DNA from: Chitinophagaceae bacterium
Lineage (GTDB): Bacteria; Bacteroidota; Bacteroidia; Chitinophagales; Chitinophagaceae
NCBI GenBank assembly: GCA_017989935.1
Contig: JAGNOY010000065.1
Location: 1-8,730 of the forward strand
Reading direction: 5' to 3'
DNA: 8,730 nt
Both the position numbers and the translations under genes were made by a program. Below, in pieces: positions 1-5,561 of the stretch (the stretch's first letter is position 1; each line of letters starts with the position of its first letter). The notes under the pieces are model-generated. The model was given only the letters and a program-made list of their open reading frames with translations. It ran no database searches and was not told the DNA's origin.

Positions 1-178
1 GGAATTTCTCACGATGAACATAAATACTTCAATTTCACTATGTTACGAATAAATTTCCTTTCAATAAATACAAATTTTCAAAAAACATACCTTAAACACA
101 CAAATTTCTCTTTTTAAATTTTGCTCCTCTTTTATGAAATTCTTATGATTTAACATGAATGGAAAACAATTAAAATAT

Positions 179-186
179 TAACTTTG
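179..186 (+). promoter_or_regulatory. Promoter -7 box of the COQ4-family gene
   Basis: The octamer TAACTTTG matches the Bacteroidota -7 consensus TAnnTTTG exactly and ends 19 nt before the ATG at 206, the same distance as in four other genes of this window. No convincing TTG/TTTG -33 element is found at the usual 17-23 nt spacing. The rest of 1-178 is AT-rich DNA in which I see no gene. Confidence 0.6.
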
Positions 187-205
187 TATTTCAAAGTACT
201 TTTAT

Positions 206-745
206 ATGTCAAAATTTAATTACCAACTTCACCAACACGACAGCCTCAGAGAGAAATTTACCCTTTGGTTGCTGGCAAAAGCGATTCATGTGCATGCCAA
301 AGTAAAACAGCATCGAGCTCCTTGGGGACTGAGTACTGAGGATCTCATTCATTTTCCCGTAAAATCTTTGGGCAAAGCATTGGGTGATTTTCTTCATCAA
401 GAAAAATTACAACCCATCGACAGATTAGAAAGACATGATGTATTTCATATTCTACTCGATTATAAAACAAAATTGAAAGATGAGGCCGGACTGTACTTCT
501 TTCTTTTCGGAAATGGCAAAAAATCCATCTTCGCCATTGGCACAGTACTTTTTGCAGCTATTATACTGCCAGAACATTGGCGCTATCTGCATGATCAATA
601 TAAAAGAGGCCAACAATCTTTCCCAATTATCAAACTCAAATTTCAAGAACTCCTTTACCATGATTATCACGAGCTAAAAAAATTAGTGGTCAAGGAGCCT
701 CTACAAGATCTCCATTTATTAAACAAAATTTATAAAACACTTTAA
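206..745 (+). CDS. COQ4 family protein (quinone-biosynthesis-like)
   Basis: This is a 179-residue soluble protein without signal peptide. Residues 77-93 give H77-D78-x-x-H81 followed by eleven residues and E93, which is the HDxxHx11E metal-binding motif that defines COQ4. Flanking sequence also fits: a SLGKALGDFL stretch (54-63) resembles the TLGxAYxxFM region of COQ4, and the KRGQ segment near 133-136 corresponds to the conserved RAG/RGxxA region after it. PWGLSTEDL (39-47) is a motif I recall from COQ4-like proteins of this phylum. In eukaryotes COQ4 acts in coenzyme Q assembly, at the C1 position of the ring. Bacteroidota normally make menaquinone, so the substrate here is unknown. The gene is first in a unit with the small ORF at 756 and lies upstream of complex I genes, which hints at, but does not prove, a quinone link. 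Family membership is well supported; the reaction is not. Confidence 0.85.
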   Translation: MSKFNYQLHQHDSLREKFTLWLLAKAIHVHAKVKQHRAPWGLSTEDLIHFPVKSLGKALGDFLHQEKLQPIDRLERHDVFHILLDYKTKLKDEAGLYFFLFGNGKKSIFAIGTVLFAAIILPEHWRYLHDQYKRGQQSFPIIKLKFQELLYHDYHELKKLVVKEPLQDLHLLNKIYKTL

Positions 746-755
746 AATTTGAGAT

Positions 756-917
756 ATGTTACCAGACATTAAAACCATGTTGATTTTACTTACAACCCTT
801 ATAACCATTGGATCATTCATCTTATTTTGCTTTATTCCTATAGTGGATTTTTACCTTATTTTAAAATCTTATTACCTTCGGAAGCATCATCAAATTCATT
901 CGCCTAAAAAAAAGTAA
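756..917 (+). CDS. Small single-pass membrane protein, unknown function (53 aa)
   Basis: An ATG-to-TAA frame of 53 codons starts 10 nt after the stop of the COQ4-family gene. It encodes a short polar start (MLPDIKT), one long hydrophobic stretch at about residues 8-38, and a strongly basic, histidine- and lysine-rich tail (LRKHHQIHSPKKK). This layout suits a membrane peptide with its tail in the cytoplasm. The close spacing suggests co-transcription with the gene before it. There is no clear ribosome binding site, which is usual in this phylum. I do not recognise a family. An internal ATG at residue 8 is an alternative start. The hydrophobic-then-basic pattern argues for a real gene, but no homology supports it. 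Confidence 0.5.
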   Translation: MLPDIKTMLILLTTLITIGSFILFCFIPIVDFYLILKSYYLRKHHQIHSPKKK

Positions 918-924
918 ACTTCTT

Positions 925-937
925 TGATTGCCAATCA
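925..937. repeat. 13-bp perfect palindrome upstream of the nuoH promoter
   Basis: TGATTG-C-CAATCA is a perfect inverted repeat with one central base. It begins 7 nt after the stop of the 53-aa ORF and ends 56 nt before the nuoH -7 box. It could be a regulator binding site or part of a weak transcript end; no T-run follows it, so a classical terminator is unlikely. It could also be chance. Confidence 0.3.
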
Positions 938-993
938 CAAAATAAATACAGGCAAAACCCTAAATTGGTCTTCTAAAATTGCCTTACTTTATT

Positions 994-1001
994 TACTTTT
1001 G
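994..1001 (+). promoter_or_regulatory. Promoter -7 box of the nuoHIJ operon
   Basis: TACTTTTG matches TAnnTTTG exactly and ends 20 nt before the ATG at 1022. The nearest TTG (965-967) lies 26 nt upstream, a bit far for a standard -33 element. The box overlaps the GTG at 1001 that would be the longest possible nuoH start, which argues that translation begins at the downstream ATG. Confidence 0.6.
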
Positions 1002-1021
1002 TGCGCTCAATCAGGTTACGC

Positions 1022-2098
1022 ATGTTGATATTGGCTATTTCCCTTGGTCTCATTCTTGAAAAAGTTATTTTGATTTCCATCATTTTGGGAGCCTCACTTG
1101 GTATTGCCATGTATAGCACTTGGGCTGAACGTAAAGTATCAGCAGTGATGCAAGACAGAAGAGGCCCTAATCGTGCAGGCCCATTCGGATTATTTCAACC
1201 TCTAGCTGATGGTTTAAAATTATTCATGAAAGAGGAAATCATCCCGACTGTTTCTTCTAAATTCTTATTTATCCTTGGTCCCTCTTTAGCCATGCTGATG
1301 GCATGTATGACAAGTGCCGTAATTCCTTGGGGGCCAGATATTAAAAAAGCAGATGGAAGTATTTTCGCTTTACAAGTGGCAGATATTAATATTGGCATCC
1401 TCTTTATATTCGGGGTTGTCAGTTTAGGTGTGTACGGCGTAATGATTGGTGCTTGGGCCTCTAACAATAAATTCTCTTTGCTATCAGGATTACGTGCCGC
1501 CTCACAAGCTATATCTTACGAATTAGCTTTAGGTTTAAGTCTGATTGCCTTAGTGATGATGACGGGTAGTCTTAGTCTTAGAGAAATCGTAGAACAACAA
1601 CATGGGTTCTGGAAAGATGGCTGGTTTACTTGGAATTTTTTCAAACAACCCCTTGCTTTTCTTATTTTTCTAGTTTGTTCATTTGCGGAACTCAATCGCG
1701 CTCCCTTTGATTTAGCCGAATGCGAAAGTGAATTAATTGGTGGTTACCATACTGAGTATAGCTCCATGAAATTAGGCTTCTACCTATTTTCAGAATACAT
1801 CAATATGTTCATCACCTCAGTGATTCTGAGCTCACTCTTCTTTGGTGGATATAATTATCCTGGTATGGATTGGGTTGCAGCGCATGCACCGTCTATAGTT
1901 ATTTCTTTAGCAGGTGTTGGCGCCTTAATCACCAAAGCAGTTTTCTTTATTTTATTTTTCATGTTTATTCGTTGGACTATCCCTCGATTCCGCTATGATC
2001 AATTAATGAATCTTGGTTGGAAAAGCATGATACCGTTAGCACTTGTCAATATGCTCATAACAGGAGCCGTCATTTTATATTTCTTTAATTCTAAATAA
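1022..2098 (+). CDS. nuoH: NADH-quinone oxidoreductase subunit H (complex I)
   Basis: NuoH (ND1) is the membrane subunit that joins the peripheral arm of complex I to the membrane arm and forms much of the quinone-binding chamber. From the ATG at 1022 it has 358 residues, a normal length, with about eight membrane helices. Family hallmarks are visible: AERKVSAVMQDRRGPNRAGP (35-54), QPLADGLKL (59-67), GLRAASQAISYELALG (156-171), the acidic quinone-cavity loop with AELNRAPFDLAE (222-233) and ESELIGGYHTEYS (235-247), and RWTIPRFRYDQLM (317-329). A longer frame from GTG at 1001 would add seven residues, but that GTG lies in the promoter box. nuoI follows after 5 nt. Subunit G, which usually precedes it, is not here; a COQ4-family gene is. 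The gene looks intact. Confidence 0.97.
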   Translation: MLILAISLGLILEKVILISIILGASLGIAMYSTWAERKVSAVMQDRRGPNRAGPFGLFQPLADGLKLFMKEEIIPTVSSKFLFILGPSLAMLMACMTSAVIPWGPDIKKADGSIFALQVADINIGILFIFGVVSLGVYGVMIGAWASNNKFSLLSGLRAASQAISYELALGLSLIALVMMTGSLSLREIVEQQHGFWKDGWFTWNFFKQPLAFLIFLVCSFAELNRAPFDLAECESELIGGYHTEYSSMKLGFYLFSEYINMFITSVILSSLFFGGYNYPGMDWVAAHAPSIVISLAGVGALITKAVFFILFFMFIRWTIPRFRYDQLMNLGWKSMIPLALVNMLITGAVILYFFNSK

Positions 2099-2103
2099 GC
2101 CAT

Positions 2104-2631
2104 ATGCCTTATTCGATATCCAATAGAGCAAAACAGGTAGATAGACACCCGATGACTTTTTTAGAGAGCATCTATTTGCCTTCTATTTTTCAAGGATTAA
2201 AAGTTACATTAGGTCATATTTTACAAAAAAAAGCCACAGTTAACTATCCTGATGTAAAGCGTGAATTTAGTTCTACTTTCCGTGGATTACATATTCTGAA
2301 CCGTGACGAAGAAGGAAAAGAAAGATGCACAGCTTGTGGCTTATGCGCTTTGTCTTGCCCTGCAGAAGCTATCACGATGGAATCAGCAGAAAGGTTACCT
2401 GCAGAAGCACACCTTTACCGAGAAGAAAAATATGCAGCTAGCTACGAGATCAATATGTTGCGTTGCATTTTTTGTGGACTATGCGAAGAAGCTTGCCCAA
2501 AAGATGCCATCTATTTAACTCAAACTTTTGCCCCAGCAGATTATAATCGCAAAGGCTTTATCTATAAAAAGGATGATTTGTTGATTCCTTTGACTGATGA
2601 GATGAAACAAAAACAAGATAATCATTCATAA
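2104..2631 (+). CDS. nuoI: NADH-quinone oxidoreductase subunit I (2x[4Fe-4S])
   Basis: NuoI is the ferredoxin-like subunit of complex I that carries clusters N6a and N6b and passes electrons towards N2 and quinone. The 175-residue product has two classical Cx2Cx2Cx3CP motifs: C75, C78, C81, C85 in CTACGLCALSCP, and C121, C124, C127, C131 in CIFCGLCEEACP. The N-terminal amphipathic part (about 17-42, with FLESIYLPSIFQGLKVTLGHIL-like spacing) is the segment that anchors NuoI on the membrane arm in this family. The C-terminal tail is lysine-, aspartate- and glutamine-rich. It starts 5 nt after nuoH and ends 2 nt before nuoJ, so all three are surely one transcript. All ligands are present. Confidence 0.97.
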   Translation: MPYSISNRAKQVDRHPMTFLESIYLPSIFQGLKVTLGHILQKKATVNYPDVKREFSSTFRGLHILNRDEEGKERCTACGLCALSCPAEAITMESAERLPAEAHLYREEKYAASYEINMLRCIFCGLCEEACPKDAIYLTQTFAPADYNRKGFIYKKDDLLIPLTDEMKQKQDNHS

Positions 2632-2633
2632 AC

Positions 2634-3167
2634 ATGGATTTACCTCAAATCATTTTCTGGGTTCTTAGTATCATGACACTTGGCTTAGCCATGGGCGTGA
2701 TATTAAGTCGCAGTCCCATCAATAGTGTATTATTTTTAATCATGACCTTCTTTTGCATCACCTCTCACTATGTGATGATGAATGCTCAATTTTTAGCCAT
2801 TGTAAATATCATTGTATACGCGGGTGCCATTATGGTACTCTTCTTATTTGTGATTATGTTGATGAACCTCAATAGTGATACGGAGCCCCAGAAAAATTCT
2901 TTAGTGCAATTTGCTGCGGTAATTTCAGGTGGCGCTTTATTATTAATCCTTGTGGCTACCTTAAAAAGTACGTTTACAGGCTTAGAATCGCAACATATGG
3001 ATTGGAATCAAGTATCCAATATCGGACTAATTAAAAATTTGGGAACCACTCTCTTTACTGAATATGTGTTTCCATTTGAAATTGCGAGTGTACTCTTTTT
3101 AAGTGCCATGATAGGCGCAGTAGTTTTAGGCAAGAAAGACAGCGACTTACCTGCTATACAAGAGTAG
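2634..3167 (+). CDS. nuoJ: NADH-quinone oxidoreductase subunit J (complex I)
   Basis: NuoJ (ND6) is a membrane subunit next to NuoH whose third helix takes part in coupling quinone reduction to proton pumping. The 177-residue product has five hydrophobic segments (about 5-25, 28-44, 52-77, 90-111, 148-166). The best conserved stretch of the family is present: NAQFLAIVNIIVYAGAIMVL (50-69) and FLFVIMLMNL (70-79), with the VYAG and LFVIML signature. It starts 2 nt after nuoI. In most genomes nuoK follows within a few bases; here there is no plus-strand reading frame of that kind and a GC-rich repeat starts 10 nt after the stop. The other subunits must be encoded elsewhere. Confidence 0.95.
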   Translation: MDLPQIIFWVLSIMTLGLAMGVILSRSPINSVLFLIMTFFCITSHYVMMNAQFLAIVNIIVYAGAIMVLFLFVIMLMNLNSDTEPQKNSLVQFAAVISGGALLLILVATLKSTFTGLESQHMDWNQVSNIGLIKNLGTTLFTEYVFPFEIASVLFLSAMIGAVVLGKKDSDLPAIQE

Positions 3168-3177
3168 ATTTTTATTT

Positions 3178-3298
3178 GGGCGTGTCTCGTTAGGCAGCAA
3201 GCCCTGATTTAACCGAAACATGCTGCATGCCCAACGAGGCCGGGCTATTGCTTCAATCCACGCGAGGCGCGTGGGATTTCCGCGACTATCCCTCACGC
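3178..3298 (-). repeat. Dispersed GC-rich repeat element, copy 1
   Basis: This stretch is far richer in GC than its surroundings and packed with inverted repeats. Its ends pair (GCGTG at 3180-3184, CACGC at 3294-3298). CTCGTTAGGC (3186-3195) pairs with GCCCAACGAG (3229-3238) with one mismatch. CCACGCG (3258-3264) and CGCGTGG (3268-3274) form a 7-bp hairpin with a 3-nt loop. Read on the minus strand, the core GATAGTCGCGGAAATC (3290-3275) matches 14 of 16 positions of a plus-strand core at 5420-5435, and the flank ATTGAAGC after the hairpin matches ATTGCAGC in the second copy. From memory, elements with GCGG-AAATCC flanks around a variable hairpin are common between genes in this phylum; I cannot give a family name or a function. 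Confidence 0.7.
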
Positions 3299-3311
3299 AA
3301 TACAACAAGAT

Positions 3312-3334
3312 AATTCTAGCCTTCAAGAATTTTT
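3312..3334 (+). terminator. Weak possible terminator of nuoHIJ
   Basis: AATTCT (3312-3317) and AGAATT (3326-3331) form a 6-bp AT-rich stem with an 8-nt loop, running into a short T-run up to 3334. It lies about 145 nt past the nuoJ stop and beyond the repeat element. The stem is weak, so the repeat element itself might equally end the transcript. Confidence 0.25.
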
Positions 3335-3497
3335 AAAAAATCTCCTCATGAATCAGAGAAATTGAAAGCTTATATTTAAAAGGAATTGGCTACTAGGCTG
3401 AAATTAAAAATAAATTAATAACTCACCATTAAATGATAACTCAAGATTCTTTGTCATCTATTAGAAAATAAAGTTTTGTATTTGCTTGCACTTAATT

Positions 3498-3986
3498 TTA
3501 ACTTAAGCCATTCAAATAGTCAAGATAAATTTTTCCTCTACTTTCAGCAAAAAAATCAAGCATCAGCATAAAACCTGCCTGAATAGATAGTCCTAGTCCA
3601 AGGCCTTTCCACATGCTCATTGGTTGAAAATAGAAAAACAGCATGAATCCTGCAATAAGCAATCCAATTTCTACCCAACGATATATATCAAAGTTTTTCA
3701 TCACAACCTTCATTCTCGGTATCTCCTCTGTTTGAATTCTCGACATGTCTGTTTGAACAATTTGTTGTACTCTTATGATATCTTTTGGACTTCTCAAATA
3801 AACTAAACTGCCTACAACTATTTGTATCAGTGCAACAGCAATTAGCGGATATCCCATTCCACTGTAAAAAGGTTGTTTAATTTTTACAAAAAAATAAGTG
3901 GCGAAGCAAATCGCTACAATACCAACTAGCACGAAGATGACACTTTCGTATTTCTCAGCATTAAAATATTTGGTAATTTGTTCCAT
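3498..3986 (-). CDS. Four-helix membrane protein of unknown function
   Basis: The 162-residue product has four predicted membrane helices at about residues 15-34, 46-64, 103-121 and 126-145. Between helices 2 and 3 lies a polar, charged loop with RSPKDIIRVQQIVQ (65-78) and RIQTEEIPRMKVVMKNF (83-99). After helix 4 comes DFFAESRGKIYLDYL (144-158). There is no signal peptide and no cysteine- or histidine-based metal site. I have the impression that similar proteins occur elsewhere in Bacteroidota, without a known role. It starts 2 nt after the stop of the SDR gene, so the two form one operon under the promoter at 4791-4821. A link to the SDR enzyme (membrane partner, or co-induced stress function) is inference only. 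Confidence 0.85.
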   Translation of the reverse strand: MEQITKYFNAEKYESVIFVLVGIVAICFATYFFVKIKQPFYSGMGYPLIAVALIQIVVGSLVYLRSPKDIIRVQQIVQTDMSRIQTEEIPRMKVVMKNFDIYRWVEIGLLIAGFMLFFYFQPMSMWKGLGLGLSIQAGFMLMLDFFAESRGKIYLDYLNGLS

Positions 3987-3988
3987 GA

Positions 3989-4768
3989 TTATTTTGACTT
4001 GTCTTGAATTTTACGAGTAATTTTTACGACTAAGGCTCTTGGTGTAAAACGTACCGAATTTGCCATGAACCAATTCATCAAGCCATGAATAGCCACAGTT
4101 TTACCTTTTAACATGGCCTTATAACCATATTCCGCTACTTCTTTTGAAGTTGGTAGTTTTTTACCTTTCACTAAATTACTTTCTTCCATCGCCGCCGCCG
4201 CTTGAAAACCACTTTCTGTAGCACCAGGACAAAGCGCGGTAATTGTAACACCTTGGTTGCTCACTTCATTATCAACTGCTTCTGAAAAGCTTAAAACATA
4301 AGCCTTTGTGGCATAATAAACTGCCATAGTTGGACCAGATTGAAAAGCCGCAGTTGAGGCTACGTTCATGATTTTTCCATTGTGGCGCATTACCATATCC
4401 TGTAAATACAATTTAGTAAATTGTGTCAAGGTGGTGATATTCAAATTGATCATTTGCAATTCTTTGTTCCAGTCAGTTTCTACAAACATGCCAAAATCTC
4501 CAAAGCCTGCATTGTTTATTAAATAATCAATTTGAATTTTTTGTTGGGTTGTTTCAGCGTAGACTTGCTGAGCTGCATTAGGTGATGAAAGGTCCTTACC
4601 AATTGTATACACCTTCACCTTGTATTGATTTTCCAAGGTAGTTTTTAAATCTTCTAATTTAGCTTTGTTTCTAGCTACTAAAACTAAATCGCCGCCTTTT
4701 GAAGCATGCACCTTTGCTAATTCTAATCCAATTCCATTGGATGCCCCTGTTATTAATGCTGTTGCCAT
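3989..4768 (-). CDS. Short-chain dehydrogenase/reductase (classical SDR)
   Basis: The 259-residue product is a classical SDR with a Rossmann fold binding NAD(P)H. The nucleotide motif TGASNGIG is at 7-14, and the R33 and K35 that follow beta-strand 2 suggest preference for NADPH. Further marks are NNAG (85-88), N110 in the NLN motif, catalytic S138 in NVAS, and the Y151-x3-K155 active-site pair. CPGATESGF (180-188) follows. It resembles the DltE/YqjQ-like group of short-chain dehydrogenases, whose substrates are mostly unknown, so no substrate can be given. The C-terminal end (about 227-259) has a hydrophobic then basic character. It leads an operon with the membrane protein after it, and is divergent from the MerR gene, its likely regulator. 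Confidence 0.93.
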   Translation of the reverse strand: MATALITGASNGIGLELAKVHASKGGDLVLVARNKAKLEDLKTTLENQYKVKVYTIGKDLSSPNAAQQVYAETTQQKIQIDYLINNAGFGDFGMFVETDWNKELQMINLNITTLTQFTKLYLQDMVMRHNGKIMNVASTAAFQSGPTMAVYYATKAYVLSFSEAVDNEVSNQGVTITALCPGATESGFQAAAAMEESNLVKGKKLPTSKEVAEYGYKAMLKGKTVAIHGLMNWFMANSVRFTPRALVVKITRKIQDKSK

Positions 4769-4790
4769 GTTGATTACAAATAATTTTCAG

Positions 4791-4821
4791 CAAAACTAGG
4801 TTGTAAAATCTGAACATACAA
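4791..4821 (-). promoter_or_regulatory. Promoter of the SDR operon
   Basis: On the minus strand TTG (4821-4819), a 20-nt spacer and TAGTTTTG (4798-4791) fit the Bacteroidota promoter TTG-N17-23-TAnnTTTG exactly. The box ends 22 nt before the SDR start codon. A 6-bp inverted repeat (4800-4805 and 4817-4822) fills the spacer. Confidence 0.7.
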
Positions 4822-4822
4822 C
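4800..4822. promoter_or_regulatory. Inverted repeat in the SDR promoter spacer
   Basis: GTTGTA (4800-4805) and TACAAC (4817-4822) are perfect inverted arms separated by 11 nt. The dyad lies between the -33 and -7 elements of the SDR promoter. MerR-family activators bind such spacer dyads and twist the DNA, so this is a candidate operator. The arms are short, so chance is possible. Confidence 0.4.
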
Positions 4823-4823
4823 A

Positions 4824-4857
4824 TTAGAGTATAGTCTATACTTGTAATTTATTTTTG
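4824..4857 (+). promoter_or_regulatory. Promoter of the merR-type gene
   Basis: TATTTTTG (4850-4857) matches TAnnTTTG exactly and ends 19 nt before the ATG at 4877. An imperfect TTAG (4824-4827) lies 22 nt upstream and could serve as the -33 element. The spacer between them contains the 15-bp palindrome at 4828-4842. Confidence 0.55.
4828..4842. promoter_or_regulatory. 15-bp palindrome, candidate MerR operator
   Basis: AGTATAG-T-CTATACT is a perfect palindrome with 7-bp arms around one base. It sits inside the spacer of the merR promoter and 6 nt upstream of the -33 element of the divergent SDR promoter. That position suits autoregulation by the MerR protein and possibly control of both genes from one site. 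Confidence 0.6.
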
Positions 4858-4876
4858 TACAAACTATCTTTGCTTC

Positions 4877-5239
4877 ATGTTAATAAACGAATTATCTAAG
4901 AGGACAGGCATTACTGCCCATACTATTCGGTTTTATGAAAAATCAGGATTGATAAAAGGCAAAAGAAACGAAAACATAAAGTCGAATAATTATTTTCATT
5001 ACGATGAAGAAACTGTTGAGAAGTTGGAGTTGGTTAGTGCAGCCAAATCAGTAGGTTTTACAATTAGTGAAATTGCTCAATTGATGGATGCTTGGTATAA
5101 TAACAAAATGACTGTCTCTGATAAGTTAGCTGTGTTGGATAAAAAATTATTGTCGATTGATGAAAGAATCAAACAACTAAAAGAGATGAAAAAAATGATC
5201 AATCTATTCAAGAAAGATGTGATGGAGGATGAATGTTAG
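4877..5239 (+). CDS. MerR family transcriptional regulator
   Basis: The 120-residue product has the MerR layout. A winged helix-turn-helix occupies about residues 1-70, beginning LINELSKRTGITAHTIRFYE (2-21), with the typical RFYEKSGLI (18-26), the wing region ending in YFHYDEETVEKLE (39-51), and the second helical pair GFTISEIAQLM (60-70). A long helix (about 80-114) then forms the dimer coiled coil. The C-terminal effector part is very short and has a single cysteine (C120, the last residue), so there is no metal-binding pair as in MerR or CueR. The signal is therefore unknown. It is divergent from the SDR operon, and two dyads in the shared gap are likely binding sites. The coding sequence ends in a convergent gap. 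Confidence 0.93.
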   Translation: MLINELSKRTGITAHTIRFYEKSGLIKGKRNENIKSNNYFHYDEETVEKLELVSAAKSVGFTISEIAQLMDAWYNNKMTVSDKLAVLDKKLLSIDERIKQLKEMKKMINLFKKDVMEDEC

Positions 5240-5404
5240 TCATTCAACTGAATTAGACTACATAATAAAATATCTACAATTTATCTAGTGAAAATAGAAA
5301 TTGAGAATCAAACAAACCAAACAACAACTAATGCTTTTCTAAGTTTGCAAATTGAAGTGGATTACAACACTACTCATTGTTTATCCAAACTTCTATTTGA
5401 ACAC

Positions 5405-5523
5405 TTCAGCCCTAGCCCCGACAGTAGCGGAAATCGGCCTTAGTTTGCCATCTTCCTATTTAATTTATAGCTACACACGTCCGTGGCAAACTAGGCCATT
5501 GCAGCGAATGGCGGGAATAGCTT
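5405..5523 (+). repeat. Dispersed repeat element, copy 2
   Basis: The element starts with CAGCCCTAGCCCCGACAG and ends with GCGGGAATAGCTTC. Its core GACAGTAGCGGAAATC (5420-5435) matches the core of the element after nuoJ at 14 of 16 positions, in the opposite orientation. A long stem follows: GGCCTTAGTTTGCCA (5436-5450) pairs with TGGCAAACTAGGCC (5484-5497) with a single bulged T and a 33-nt loop. After the stem comes ATTGCAGCGAATGGCGGG (5498-5515), again like copy 1. The hairpin arms differ wholly in sequence between the copies while the flanks agree. Like copy 1 it lies between convergent genes. I recall similar elements between genes in Flavobacteriia but cannot name the family. Confidence 0.7.
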
Positions 5524-5524
5524 C

Positions 5525-5555
5525 AAAAAAAAAACCGCCTCTTTCGAAACGGTTT
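5525..5555 (-). terminator. Intrinsic terminator of the large secreted-protein gene
   Basis: Read on the minus strand, AAACCGTTTC (5555-5546) and GAGGCGGTTT (5541-5532) pair over 10 bp with two G-T pairs, closing a GAAA tetraloop of the GNRA type (5545-5542). A run of ten T residues (to 5525) follows directly. It starts 6 nt after the stop codon at 5562, so it clearly ends this gene. On the plus strand no T-run follows, so it does not serve merR. Confidence 0.85.
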
Positions 5556-5561
5556 CTTCAT

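Larger units (their letters stand above)
3168..3497. other. Convergent intergenic region after nuoJ
   Basis: This 330-nt gap separates nuoJ from the convergent minus-strand gene ending at 3498. Its first part is the GC-rich repeat element at 3178-3298. The remainder (3299-3497) is AT-rich, with a weak hairpin near 3312-3334 and no reading frame I would defend. I looked for a nuoK remnant and found none. Confidence 0.7.
5240..5561. other. Convergent intergenic region between merR and the large secreted protein
   Basis: This gap of 322 nt holds AT-rich DNA without a defensible gene (5240-5404), the second copy of the repeat element (about 5405-5523), and the minus-strand terminator (5525-5555). 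A short frame from GTG at 5288 runs into the repeat and is probably not a gene. Confidence 0.7.

Noticed and set aside
209..677. Antisense and out-of-frame reading frames over the COQ4-family gene
   Set aside because: They overlap a well-supported gene and carry no motif or promoter of their own.
1001..1021. GTG at 1001 as nuoH start
   Set aside because: It is the last base of the TACTTTTG promoter box and adds seven residues unlike the family; ATG at 1022 fits the leader distance of other genes.
1195..1467. Minus-strand frame inside nuoH
   Set aside because: Shadow of the strongly conserved nuoH reading frame.
2303..2518. Plus-strand second frame inside nuoI
   Set aside because: Overlaps the iron-sulfur coding part of nuoI in another frame; no independent support.
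3178..3298. CRISPR or insertion sequence as explanation for the GC-rich repeat
   Set aside because: There is no array of direct repeats with spacers and no transposase; the internal structure is inverted repeats.
3484..3510. CTTAA/TTAAG hairpin as terminator of the SDR operon
   Set aside because: The stem is only 5 bp of mostly A-T pairs, overlaps the stop codon and lacks a T-run.
3624..3806. Plus-strand frame opposite the four-helix membrane protein
   Set aside because: Antisense shadow of a gene with clear membrane helices and operon context.
5288..5444. Short frame from GTG through the first part of the repeat
   Set aside because: No promoter and no recognisable features, and its end lies inside the repeat core.
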